This document shows positions 27,588 through 40,500 of a stretch of DNA of 64,000 nt, in pieces. The notes under the pieces are model-generated. The model had not been told where the DNA came from. It made no database searches and saw only the letters and a list, made by a program, of their open reading frames with translations. The position numbers and the translations under genes were made by a program. Numbering within the stretch: position 1 is the stretch's first letter; each line of letters begins with the position of its first letter. Where the stretch lies: positions 126,501 through 190,500 of the forward strand of contig LR746268.1 in assembly GCA_902729315.2 (NCBI GenBank), in the 5' to 3' direction. This DNA is from Spirodela intermedia. Lineage: Eukaryota > Streptophyta > Magnoliopsida > Alismatales > Araceae.

Positions 27588-30153
27588 ATCGAGGATGTCG
27601 ACAACATGGGCAATATCAAGACATGCAACAGATATGGAGGATTAAGCAAATGGGTGCTACATATAGAGAAATATATTGCACATTATCCTAGATTGGAGCC
27701 TCTATTTTTCAAAAGTATGGCCAATTCGCCTCTTGTACCTCACCCCACCCAAGAAAAAGGCATAGTAAAGTGAAAATAAAGTACAAACAACGCACCAGCA
27801 AGCGACATTAAACATAAATAATCAATAAGTTAGCTATTTAATATCTCAAAAGGAGAAGAACAATGTAAAAATTACGGAAGAATTATGTACTCAAAGAGTG
27901 TACCAAAAATTCTACGTGTGCATCTTCCCCAATTGAACATATCCTAACAACTACGATTGTATGATGCAAAATAACAAATCATGAGATTTAGTTAAAGCTA
28001 GAGATGTGTTTATGATGGGAGGCTTTAATGGAAAACAAATGACTTGCCCACCCATTAGAAATGAGGATGACCCATTAAATGACCTAAAATGGATCAAATA
28101 GAAGAAAACTTAAATAAATAGCCATAGTCAAAGGATTGATATGTAGAATTATGGCCATAGATAGTTGAGGAATATAGTAAGAGTGAAGCTAGGAGGAAGT
28201 ATTAGAATCTATCACCTACCAATCACATAATGCCCCCATTGACCATGAAAACAAACATAATTTGTGGATGAGAAAATATATGTAAGTAATAAGCAGTAAT
28301 TTGTCGTATGGTGAGTGACTTTGATCTAAAATACTAACATTTTCTATGGAGCGATGATGAAGAAACAAAAAAGAGCATTTAGCTCTTGTGAAGATAAAAT
28401 ATTTATATTTTTTTTTGTTAGTGAGGTAAGCATGGTATTTGATTGGTGCTATAATTCATAAATGAGGCACTAATTTCCTTTCTAATACCTTGGCTGCTAT
28501 TTCTGATGCTTGCTTAACAACCATGGACACTAAGCTCTAAACCTTGTCTCTCATGAGTGTGTAAGCTATGCTTAATCAATGATGATTGGAATATATTATA
28601 CATTAATCTTTGAAGAATTGTCATGTAGTCAAGGACCAGACGCATCCCATTTCTCTCTCTCTCTCTCTCTTATTTCATGAAAAGGAGTTGAGTGACCATG
28701 TGACAGTAGGGTCACCAACTTATTAAGATAAGCACCACATAACAAGATAAGAAAGAGACAAAACCACGACATTTTCGCAACAAACAAGCTGCTACAACGA
28801 CAACCAAATGACCATTTTCTGACTATTCTAAGCTGTAAAAAAGTTTGAAAATGAAGTATATGTACAACTATTAACATTTGCATTTGTATCTTAGACTCAT
28901 ACATCTGAACTTTCACTAATCTTAGAGAAATCTAAATTAAAGATTACTATGGCCCCAACTGCACCAAGTTTCTATCTTCAAAGCCCAAGGTGCACATTCA
29001 TGAAAACTCATTTTTAATTAAAAAAAAAAGGTGAGCAGTTATTAATTATTTACATTTTTTAATGAACTCTAGAAGGTCGTCACTAATGGTGTTGAGTATA
29101 GGATCCACCTTTCTAGAATAGTGAATCTAAAAAACGGTAAACTAGGGTTAGAAGGGTAGCATCTCGGACCTCTAGAGTCACAAATCTATAGTAGATACAT
29201 GCTGAAGCCTTGCTATTCAACAATTCTGCTATGTAAGTGGGACACTATAAAATTAATATATATATATATATATTTATTTATTTATCTACATAAAAGGATT
29301 CGACAGTTCAATGAAATCTTATCCCTCTATGCTGCTCTGAGAAGGCTGATTCATACTACTCGCTTGTACAAGTGACTTAGAGGAGGCATGCTCATTCACA
29401 ATAGGCTCACTAGCCGTCATAGCGAGAGAGAGAGAGTGAAAAGACCAATGGCGTACCCAGCTCCCTCTAGTTTTGAGAGTATAACCCACATGCCATGATA
29501 GACCAAAAGGAAGCGGAGCAAGATGGAGTGAATTCGAGAGTCTGCAAGGTCTCGGACGGGGGAGCTGTACCTGATGAAGAACGTCGCTGTCATGGAAAGA
29601 GAGGCGGTAAGCCCAGTTGAAGGCGGAGAAGAAAAAGGATGTGGGGCCCTGACTGATGTTCACGAATGGAACGGAGGAGTCACAGGTTGCGAGTACTAAT
29701 CCTTCGCAAGCTCTTCGCGACTAAGGATAATAGATTGTCAGCAAAGTTGCGATTTTTCCATCGGGTCAGAAGCAAGGAAGAGCTATCGGCAGTCGAACGC
29801 CTTCCAAAACCCACCCGCTGATAATCATCGATGAGTGGACTTTCGTCTCATTCATTCGCAAGGTGGTGGTCGTCGCCGCCGACGAGGGCCGTGCAACTTA
29901 TGCCAAATATTTACGCTAATTAGGAAACCCACGTCCCGTATCATCTTCATAGATTTGCAGACGACCACACACACACAAGAAGAAACGAAGAAACGAAGAA
30001 ACCAAGGGAGGACGAGTCTCAAACGCAAGACACTGTAAGAACGGGAAGAACAGCAACAACCACTCCCCACTCCTCCCCCCCTGCGAGTTTCGGGAAGGGA
30101 CGATAAGCCTTGAATTTCTTACATTCTCGTCGAGCCCAGATGCTGGAGCTGTC
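26544..30153. other. Gene-poor spacer between the FLZ and ERF genes
   Basis: The FLZ 3' flank has CT runs (26715-26820). 26930-27500 is GC-richer with several GGGCCCCAC motifs and no convincing exon. (GA)n lies at 27553-27583. 27600-29300 is AT-rich and unrecognised, with a TA run at 29258-29272. 29300-29830 is mixed, and 29830-30153 would be the ERF 3' flank. Short open frames here have no recognisable homology. The AT-rich part may be old transposon debris, but no LTR, terminal repeat or transposase motif was seen. Confidence 0.5.
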
Positions 30154-32105
30154 TCAAAAGATGGCCGGAGCCGGCGGCATGTCGTTGAAGCACCACAGGT
30201 CGATCGGGTTCTCGCACTCTTGGACCCAGCCGCCGGCGCCGCCGCCGTAGAGGATCTCCACGGAGTCGCCAGCGCACCCGTTGAGGAAAGGGACCTGAAG
30301 GAAGTTGACGTAATCGAAATCGGGAATCTCTGCGGATAGATCGAACGGCGCGCTCCCCTCCTCCAAGGCGACATCGGTCTTCAGCTTCTTCAGCGGGCTC
30401 TCATCTTCGAACCTAGTCGAGGCGAAGACCGAGTTGATCTCCGCAGCTTTGGACTCCTGAGTTGCCCAAGCGAAGCTCGAACAGTCTGAGTTGCTGCCCC
30501 CAGTGGAGGTGAAACAATGGCCTCTCTCATCGGAATTGGAGTACTGGGGCTGCTTGACAATCACTTCCTTCTTCTCCTCGACGAACTCGAGCTCGCAGGA
30601 GGAGGACCCACGATCGAGATCGCCCTCAAGATTGAAGCTTTGATAGGAATTGGCCATCCCCACGGGGTTTACGGGCTTTGGAACCTTCGGGCCGGCGGCG
30701 GCGGCTCTGGGAGTGGGCCTCCGGGCACCTGCCGCCTCGGGGAAGTTGACCTTGGCCTTCTGACCACGGATCCTGCGGGCTTCGCAGTCGTAGGCCCGAG
30801 CGGCTTCCTCGGCGGTGTTGAAGGTGCCGAGCCAGACGCGGACGCCCTTCTTCGGGTCCCTGATTTCCGCCGCCCACTTGCCCCACGGGCGCTGCCGGAT
30901 GCCCCGGTACTGGTTTCTCCTCTTCCTCTTGGAGCTTTTCTCGGCGAGACCCTCGGGTTCGGCTGGTTCAAGACGACGGAACGGAAGAAGACCCATCAGC
31001 CATGAATCAGGTCGAGATCAATTTCTGGAACTTAAAAAACCATTGTATGAGATCACGCCAGATTTTCAGAAATTAAATTAAACCGAACGTAGAAACGAAT
31101 TGGATCGTCCTCCGTCGCGACGAAGCCCTACTCCAACTTTAGAAGATCATAGAGAAATCGTAGTACGATAAAAAAAACAATAATAATAATTCGCAGGTAC
31201 GCATGAAACCATCAGATCAATCCGATGAACTAGGGCATGCCCCTGTTTCGACATCGGTACGAAGAAACAGCAAACAGACCGCCGATGAACTGGGATTTGA
31301 TATCTCGACTAGACGAGGGAGGCTGAAGAAACCGAGGGAATTGAGACTAGGAAAACCGTCTGGAGATGGTCGAAACCCGAGAGCGGAGCAAAGCTGTGAC
31401 AAAAACCCTTCTGAGGAGAGAGCATCCTTCGGGGAGCCGCACGGAACATTCGGAACCAACTTCCGAAAGGACCAAGGAGTTTAGAAGAGCGTATGATGGT
31501 AAATAAGGCCCAAATCTTCCAAAGACTCGGCTCCATGAAGGTAGATATGCCTGAGACGGAGAAAAACCATAAACAATCCTCCGCGATGGCCCTCCGAGAA
31601 CCAACCAGAAGATCCAAATCAAGGGAAAGAAGGTGGATCATATTAAAAAATCAGGCCGATTAAAGGTGGACAAAGAAGATTCCACCCACCCCACAATTTC
31701 AGGATGCGAAGCTACCAAAAAACTGCAGAAAAATGGAATAATCGGACCCAAGGAGAGAGAAAAAAGTAGAAAAGGGTCGGTCGCTAATTAATCTAACTGG
31801 TACACGATTCTGTGCAGGATTTTACCTCGGGGGAAGGGGGATATCGCGGAGAAGGCGAAGGGCTTGACATCGAGGAGCTCCTGTTCCTCCTCCTCGGAGC
31901 TGTCGTCAAACTCTCGGAAATCGGCCTCGAAGTCGTCCTCATCCTCGATCAGGAAGGGGGTTTTCTCCTTGTGGCCCTGCTTCTTCTTCTTCTGTCCGGA
32001 AACGTTGAGCCAGTCCCCGTCCGCCGGCGGCCAGAGGTGGTCAACGGTGACCCGCCTCGACCTGGCGGCGGGTATGAGGTCGGAGAGGATTGCTCCTCCG
32101 CACAT
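30154..32105 (-). CDS. Group VII ethylene response factor with Met-Cys N-degron (2 exons, 362 aa)
   Basis: This is an oxygen-sensing AP2/ERF transcription factor of the RAP2.12/RAP2.2 type. Exons on the minus strand: 32105-31826 and 30962-30154. The protein opens [12 protein letters not shown], the group VII signature. In known members Met1 is removed, Cys2 is oxidised by plant cysteine oxidases and arginylated, and PRT6 then targets the protein for degradation; hypoxia stabilises it. An acidic stretch is followed by a basic NLS (KSSKRKRR, residues 102-109) and the AP2 domain (residues ~112-169: [18 protein letters not shown], then [17 protein letters not shown]). The C-terminus ([12 protein letters not shown]) matches the group VII activation motif. 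The acceptor after CCAG at 30963 was chosen because upstream options hit stops and it rebuilds [14 protein letters not shown]. The family is certain; the orthologue is not assigned. Confidence 0.95.
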
Positions 32106-32342
32106 CCCGGCGGCGCAACGATGGCAGCACGGAGCTCAGAGACGGCCTCAGCCCGATTGGAGTCGCTAAAAGAGAGAGAGAGAGAGAGAGAAGTCCGTTG
32201 GCGAATCAGAAGAGGTGGAGAATCGCGGGCCTTGATTTCTGCCGGTCGGAAGCTTTTCTGGAGGGGCGTATCCCTGGAAGCGATGGCAAGGTCTTCTTCT
32301 TTCTTCGAAAATGTGGGAGAGATGGCCACTACGCCGGGGCTC

Positions 32343-32348
32343 TTTATA
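32343..32348 (-). promoter_or_regulatory. TATA box of the group VII ERF
   Basis: TATAAA reads on the minus strand, 238 bp before the ATG. A (GA)n tract at 32170-32191 then lies in the predicted leader. Confidence 0.5.
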
Positions 32349-32571
32349 TTCCTTCATTATACAGATAGAGATTGAGAGAGGTAGAGATAGAGAGAGAGAG
32401 AGATAAGAGTGGCCTCTAGACGGGTCGGCCAGCTGGTGCGTGCGGTGACTCTGGTTGGTCTCCTTCCCCCCTTCCTTCCTATCACGCGGTCATCCTTCGA
32501 GTATGACGACGCTGAGCAGATGGTCACCAGCCCCCCCTTTCTTCTAGAGAGAGAGAGAGAAAAAAAAAATC

Positions 32572-32606
<35 letters not shown>

Positions 32607-32860
32607 ATGTCGGCCCATTTTCCTTCACTGTTTTTTTTTGACTTCAGCAGAGAAAGAAAATGTCAGCCTTGGGACTGACCCGACTCAAATCCAAATCAAA
32701 ACCAAGGAAAAAAAATCTGATATTTTTAATGTGGATAGAACCCCCCGGTTGACTATTTCCATTTACCGGCAAGAGATGAGTCTCCGGTCAACTTAATCGG
32801 CCTACGCTCCTGATCGAAATCCATTATTTAGGTGAGATATTTATCAGTTCTCATGCCCGG

Positions 32861-33268
32861 CACGTGCTAGATCCTTGTTTATCTGCCACGTGGAAGACCC
32901 AAGCCTCCCCCCACCGAGTTTTAGATTCGCTCAACTACCCCCCCCCCCAATGTGATGACGTCATGGCGGCGCTGCGGGAGAGAAAATATCTTGCCGCAAC
33001 GCGTGCCCGCCGTCGTCGGTACGTCGGGATCATCATCAATAATCGCGTTTAATTAAACCAACACTACTTATGGTCTTTTAATTGGGCTTATTCGCAAAAT
33101 CAACCCCCCCCCCTTGATGCGGCACGACAAACGGCACACCCCCGTTGATGCTAAGGCCCAATCTGAGATGGGGCCCACAATATCCGACGTGGCTTTTTTT
33201 CTTATAGCGAACACACGTAATCTTCTTCTAGCAAGTAGCGGGGCGTACACACTTCATCCGTGACGTCA
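32861..33268. promoter_or_regulatory. Cluster of G-boxes and TGACGTCA sites upstream of the ERF
   Basis: CACGTG occurs at 32861-32866 and 32887-32892; the palindrome TGACGTCA occurs at 32956-32963 and 33261-33268; GACGTGG-type cores lie between. These are bZIP/bHLH-type core sites. They lie 0.75-1.2 kb upstream of the ERF and 1.4-1.8 kb upstream of ELP2. Confidence 0.45.
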
Positions 33269-34419
33269 TCTGTCAGAAGTCACGGAGATATTTGGGCCAG
33301 ATTAAGGAAAGCAAGGTCAGAATAAGCCCGGGCTAATCGACCTCGTTTGGGCTCTTTATTACTATTTTCCCTCCTCATTCGCGCAATAAAAGTACGACGA
33401 CAAATATATAATTGTTTTTCCATCCCCCCTCCTTCTCGTCTATTCCCTTGTCCACATCACGTCACCATTCTTGAAGAGAGAGAGAGAGAGAGAGAGAGGG
33501 GGGTTGAGCTGAGCTGGACTACCTCGGGTTGAACGTGGGTTGGGTTGGCATTTAGTTAAGCTTATGCGTCTAATGATGTCGACATAAATGTGTAATCTTC
33601 ACGGAATAAATTTGGGCCTGGCAAGCTGAGCGCGTGGCCCGGGCCCCCAATTAGCCAGCCCTCTAATTAGCCACTGGGGTTGGGGGACGAGGTGCCTAGG
33701 TCGGCAAGGGTTCATCGCCCCCATCAAGGATTGGCCGACCTCTATAAATGGTGGGCCCCACAATAGGCCAGCTGGCTGGGCCCCACCGTGCCTCTTCATA
33801 CCCCATCGGGCCGGGATTCCCCAGAACCCGCGCGTGGATAGCCCGCGGTCGTTGGATTGGAACCCACCCCAAGTTGACCCGCGGGGGCGTCTGTCTCCTC
33901 ACGCATCCTCTCTCTCTCTCTCTCTCCCTCTCTCCCGTTCTCTCTCTCTCGCCCTCTCTCTGTTAAAAGGAGTCGTCCGTGGGAAGAGGAGGGGGGGGTG
34001 GCGTTGACTGCGCCGCCATTCTTATCTGAAAGGACGAGGGGACAACGGGACAACGGGGGTCAGGACTGTCCGTGAGTAGAGAAGACCAACGCCCATCTCC
34101 TATCTGTGTCTCTGTTTTTCTCTCCTCTTGTGGGGAAAGAGCAGTAGTGCCGAGTAAGGTTCCTAGTAAGGGCCGGACCGTTGACCGTAGATCAACTCAA
34201 GACGTGGATATGCGAGCTCAGGCATAAAATTCAACGGAACCCATTTCGGCCCATTTAATTATTTAATTGGCATTTATGAGTGTGGCGGTATATTTATCCG
34301 CGGCAGATCGAACCAGCGGGGACCCCCTAAGCCGCCAAAAATAAATTGATCCTCATGGAATCTGGTGACCGTATCTCGCGAGTTATTTTTTCCTTAAATT
34401 CCTCGAATGGGACGTTAAT

Positions 34420-34566
34420 GGGCTGGGCCCTTATGGGCCTCTCCCCAGCCCAGCCGCGGTTTAAGTATCCTTCATGGCAGGTTGGTAACTTACGTGTTAA
34501 ATGAGGGGTAGTTTAGGTATTGTCAATGGAAAAACCCCTCCTCCTCCGACCCCCGCGTTAGGGTTC
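34420..34566 (+). promoter_or_regulatory. Site II-like and telo-box motifs of the ELP2 promoter
   Basis: TGGGCC-type cores at about 34421-34440 and 34450-34456 (AGCCCAG) precede GTTAGGGTTC at 34557-34566, 130 bp before the ELP2 ATG. Confidence 0.5.
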
Positions 34567-34696
34567 TTGGCGGGGATAGGAAGAGAGAGCGAGGGAAGTG
34601 TGGGGGGGAGGAGTTGATGTTTAATTCACGTACCTTGTGAGTCTTAAATCACCCCTCCCGATTCTCTGGAGGAGTCGGAGAGGATTCAAACTGGAG

Positions 34697-37371
34697 ATGA
34701 GCGGGAGAGGAGGGGGAGAGTCGGCGACGGCGCCGCCGGGTGGTGCCGGGAGTGTGGATGTTAAGAGCGTGTTCATCGGGGCGGGTTGCAATAGGATCGT
34801 CAACAACGTTTCCTGGGGACCCTCCGGGCTCGTCTCCTTTGGGGCGCAGAATGCCGTCGCCCTCTTCCATCCCCAGGTCTGATTTCTTCTCATTGCTCTC
34901 TCTCACATCTGCTCACTCTGCACCTCGATTCGGCCGTCCGTCTTCTTCCTTCTGGACATTGGTTTTGAGTGTGCCATGTCTTCGAACGTTGCTTTCAGAG
35001 TGCTCAAATATTCACCACGCTCCCTGGGCACAAGGCTGCCGTCAACTGTACCTGGTGGCTCCCGTCAAAAAAGGATCCTTACGAAGGTGGCTCCTTTACT
35101 CAATACTTCTCCACTCTGGTGTTTCTTGTGTGAGAATTGGATTGAGCTGCATGTTTTCTGGCGAGAGCACGATGAAGGATTAAAGTTTGTGGTCTAGGAA
35201 ATTCATGGACGTGGCAAAGCTTTTGAGATAATTCCATCGAAGAGAGAAACCTCAGACTTCGAGATGGCAGTGGGAATTCTCTAGAACATGGGTTTCTCGC
35301 AGGTGATGGAAAATGAGGAAAGCTTGCTTGGTTGCAGAGGCACGTGAAGAAGAGTGGAATATGGACTCATCTGTTGTTCCTTAGGTATGGGTTGGAATGG
35401 TGGGCCAAGGAACCCATTATTTTTTCACGACAATTAGGAGCCGCGCTGATAAGTTACCAATCTAGTTTTCTTGCGCAATGATAGATCAAAATTTTCTGAA
35501 TGGAGTGATTTTGAATATAGAGCAATTAGAAAATGATTTCTTTTTTTCACACAATAATTGGTTCCTAGATGCGTGACGTCTTGGCTCTAAGTAATGTCCT
35601 GGCTGTGTGGACAGTATGGTGCATTGTGTCTGCATGTCGTTGATGTCAGAGTTTGGGTCATATCTGGCACTACCATGAGAAAGCTGTTTGTCGTGTCTCA
35701 GAAACTGTTCATTCTCCTTGGCATATCCTTCCATAGATTGTTGAGTATAATCCTCTCATATGGACATTTACTTGTACTATTTCGTTGATTTCCTTTCTAC
35801 TCTGATAACTCCCTACTAATACGTACACTACATGAAAATTGCCCAGTGCAAAATGCAGAGAAGCATTACCTACTCTCGGGAAGTGCTGATGGTGTCATCC
35901 TCATTTGGGAAGTCCATCCGGCAGAGAGAAAGGTATTTTCTTCCACTAGCCATATTACGATATAAAAATTCGTGGAAGTCACATGAAGAAACAAACATTT
36001 GTTGTGCTATTCAACTTACTAGTTATGAAAAAAATATTTTATCAGAAGTGAATGTGATTCGGTTCTCTTTGGCCTATCAGGATTTCATCATGTGTGAAGT
36101 GAACATGAATAAATGTATCTCTTTTCTTTGATTTTTTGAATTCGGGGACACTTTACTGGATTCTTCTAAATGCATGATTATCTTTTTCTTATCATCACAG
36201 ATTCACGTCATCATGAAAGCTTATCCTGTCAAATATGGGTGTCAACTTTTGGCTAGGAACTCCAAATCCTAAAGATTTCGCCACTATCCTAAAAATAATT
36301 CGTTCACATATCGTGAACGTGTTATTCAACCATCGAGCATGCGCTTGTCCTCACTTCAGGGGACGATCAGGATAGTTCTGAGCCAACATTCGTTGCGAGG
36401 TAGAGTGGTCTACTAGGACAACCTATGACGGATGTGTAGGATATAGACAGAAAAGAAACTATTTCTGAGGAATCAGTAATTTAATGAGTACATTACATTG
36501 TTAAAGGAGGAAGCAAAAAAATAGAAGTGGACTAAATAATAGAAGATGAAAGAGAATGGCTGGCATAAAGGAAGTATAAAAATGATACAAATAGGGCAAC
36601 CTCTGTATTGCATATGGGCGAGTCAGATTTGAATGTTTCAATCTACAAAAGGAGCTAAATCTTCGAATGTATATACTTCTTCCATTTTATGGGGCAGAAA
36701 TATCTGATACATGTAGGTAAAACAATGTTACATTGCAAAAGGTTTATCTCCATGGTTGGCTGGGGGATGTCGCCAACAAGTGATCTTCAAGATTCCTATG
36801 CGCAGAGAGAATCAGTCTTCGAGACTTGCTTTCACATCTTTCTTTTGGAACTTGAAGGTGCCAGTAAAGTATGGACAGGGCGTTTTCTGAAGAGACGTGG
36901 GTATGGTGGATATTCACCAGTGTCCTTGAGCGTTTAGTCCTCTGTTCTCTGACGAGTCATCCGTATTCCTAGTCAATATATTCATTGAGCGTGCTTTTTC
37001 CCAGGATATTCGAACTTTTTCTTTGGTCTTACACCGTCCATTCTTATTGTTCCACAATTGTGCCAAGCCATAGTTCTCGTCATCATGGTGATAGAACTCT
37101 TGGTTATGATGTTCCTTTGAATGAAAATTCCGATTACATTCACAATATTATCATCTTTCCGTACATGTACACTCTGTCTTTATGTCAGCAAATACACAAC
37201 TCACATGTCTATCGTTGTCTACCACCAGAATTATGGCCGCATCCTTAAAAAACCCTCTTAACTTCATGAATTTGTGCCTCATCAATTTCTGTGCGTACGA
37301 TATTACTTCAGCAACCTTGGGGGGCGCCCCCCCCCCACTTATCCTACACCTCTCAAGTCATTTCACGGAGT

Positions 37372-37411
<40 letters not shown>

Positions 37412-37532
37412 GATTCCACCAAGCCCATTCCCTTGGCTGTGGTTTCGCCGGATAGTAGACAGGGACAGTGGGAATCTCGTTAATCCATTTATGCACGTCG
37501 CTAATTAGATGACAAGGCATTTGGCTACCTTG

Positions 37533-37564
<32 letters not shown>

Positions 37565-40500
37565 TGCTTGGTTGAATCTCTTCACTTTGACATTCAGATT
37601 ACTGGGCAGAAATCACATTGCGTGAGCATCCGCGGGGACCATCGCAATGCTTTGTTTTAATTGCTTTCTTTGTCCTCACTGTCCTTTTGCCTGCGTGAAT
37701 GGCATCTTTGATCCTGTGACCTAGTGTACTAGTGCATGGTCAGAACTGATTTCATTCTCTCGCAGCTTGGATGCACATAGATTTTAAGGAGGTATTTCGC
37801 CTTTTGTTACTATAACCAAAGGCTGATAAGATTTTTTTCGTTGAAATGGGTTGTGGTAGTAGCTAATATGTCTTTTTTGTCTGTTACTTCTTTGATGGAA
37901 GCAGTTCCTGTTGTTTGTTAAATTTTATATGTTGGCAATTTTGCTTAATTTTTTCCATTTATTTCGTCAAGTTCTGTAACCCACTGATGACCTGTCATTT
38001 AAGGATAAAGTTGCTTTATCATTATGATATAGACCAGATAAGTATCAAGTCATAAAGATAATTGCTGTAAATAATTTTATTGAATATTTGCTACTATCAT
38101 CGACCATGGTAGAATTTTTTTCATGTTTACAGTGGAGGCGAGTACTGCAAATTCCAGAGTCGCACAAGAAAGGAGTCACATGCATTACTAGCACTTTTAT
38201 TTCCCTAGATGTTGCCTTTATTGCTTCTACATCTTCTGATGGTATGGTACTTGTGTGGAAAATGGTCCTTCCGGCAGATAAAGCTGGTGAGTTAAGATGC
38301 TCTTGATGTGTACCTTTGGTTCTGTAATTATCACGTTGGATAATTTTTGGACGAAATTATACTTTACAATAGTTTCTGGATTGTCTTTCATATGCGTTTT
38401 ACATTCTCACAATCAGATGGAATACCACATCTTCCTCTGGGTCTTTAATGACAGCTAGAGTTTAAGAAGGGACAGTTTTCTTTCAAAAGCTTTTGCAAGA
38501 CTTCACTTCCCAATCACTTCTGGTTATAGAATTATTCCTGGCAATAAATTTGGTCCTTGACTGTTGGGTGTTGCGCTATCTAGTTATTCAACTTATGGCG
38601 GAATGACCAGATTCTAGATTTTTAAAATACATCTCAGTCGTTCAGCTCTTTCTCATTTGTCCGTTACACATAAAATAGAAGGGAACTAAACAAATAGGAT
38701 AAAATGCAGTTATACAAATTCACCAAGATGTTTCCCGTTTTTTATTAATTTTGTGCCACCTACCCAAAACGGTGCTCTCCTCAGTTAGATTCACATTATC
38801 ACCTGGGTAATCTCCTAATTTTCGCCTCAACCTTCACGTTGAGAGTATTATTTTATAACTAAGTAATGATATGCCATTCAAAATTACACACTTCTCGTGG
38901 ATTTTCCTATCCTCGAACTCTCATCTGCAAAACGAACAAATCCATATATATCAGATTGAATAAAGCATTGAAAATTAGCAAAAGTCTTCATATTGAATGG
39001 CTGCAAACTTTACCTGAGAGTGAACTCAACAAATTCATGTGAATGTTCATGAAAAGTAGAGTTGTTGACATCAAGGTGCTTGTCAGTCAATTAGGATTAA
39101 GAACTGATTGACAAACAGTGGCACAACAGTTTTCTGAAGGCATTACAGATACTTTTATCTTGGTAAAAATATTTTCTAAGATGTATTAAGCTGCTTTGTA
39201 GGCTATTGCGCAAATTTTTTTGATACAATCTCTGTTAGTGATTTGCTACCTTTCAGTTACATTCGTGGATAGTGCAAACAATTTTTCTTTCATTTTATGT
39301 ATGTACTCTTAGTAAATATTTTTGGACCAGATATATTTGTTATAAAATGACATGGTATATAATGCTCGTCAGAAATGTAAGAAAATTGTTCTCCACGTAG
39401 GCCCCATTCCTTGTTGCGAAAGCAGTAAGGCACTAGGCCACTGCGTTCTTTGCCTCAGTCATCATGATGATGGTGGCTACCGTCAGGTAAAAATTATGAA
39501 GAGTACCGCGATGAATTATAAGACTCTTTCTCCTAGTTAAAGAGATATTTTCCATTTACGGATCCTCCCCTTTTCTTTGGGCAGAAGATTGCGGACTGAC
39601 ATGTGTGGAACGTATCCCTGTGGGTTCAAAACCAATGGTTGCATTGTCTTTAGCAAAATTGCCTGGTCAGGAAGGGACCCTTGTCTTGGCAATGGGTGGG
39701 TTAGATCACAAGATTCATCTTTATTGCGGTGACAGCACAGGGAAGGTGAGTTATTTCCGAGGTTTGATGCACATATTATTGGATAGAGTATTTATCATAT
39801 CCGTGCGTTTATATCATCATCTGACTAAATTAAGCTTTCCTCCCCTATTCTTCAGTTTCTTCAATCTTGTACGTTGAAAGGGCACACAGACTGGATTAGA
39901 AGCTTGGACTTCTCATTACCTGTTCATTCCAAGAGTGGGGAAAGTAGTATTTTTCTTGTTAGTTCATCTCAGGACAAAAATATCAGGATCTGGAAGATAT
40001 CCTTGCTTACCTCTCCTGTGAATCATAACTCACAACACAAGGAAAGGAAAGATGAAAAAGGCTTGGCATCGTACATTGAAGGGCCCAAGTTAGTGGCTGG
40101 TTCTTTTTCCTATCAGATATCTCTAGAATCTCTTCTTATAGGCCACGAAGATTGGGTGTATTCAGTGGAATGGCACCCACCTCTACCAGTATCTACGAAT
40201 GTAACCGAAAGGTGTCAACCATTGAGCATTTTATCGGCATCAATGGATAAAACAATGATGATCTGGAGGCCTGAAAAGACTACAGGTATCTGGGTAAATG
40301 CAGTGACTGTTGGGGAACTTAGCCATTGTGCACTGGGGTTTTATGGGGGCCATTGGGGCCCACTTGGTGATTCCATTCTAGCTCACGGATATGGAGGCTC
40401 CTTCCATCTCTGGAGAGATGCTGGCTGTGGTTTCGAGAACTGGCTGCCGCAGAAAGTTCCATCTGGTCACTTTGGAGCTGTATCTGATATAAGTTGGGCA

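Larger units (their letters stand above)
32106..34696. other. Divergent spacer between the ERF and ELP2 genes
   Basis: This contains GA tracts (32170-32191, 32385-32403, 32578-32605, 33475-33497), CT tracts (33907-33962), a cluster of ACGT-core motifs (listed separately), a TATAAA at 33743-33748 with no gene behind it, and near the ELP2 end site II-like GGGCC motifs (34420-34440) and a telo-box (34557-34566). No coding exon is supported. Confidence 0.55.

Noticed and set aside
27600-29300. Possible LTR retrotransposon
   Set aside because: AT-rich and unexplained, but no LTR pair, primer-binding site, polypurine tract, integrase or reverse-transcriptase motif was seen.
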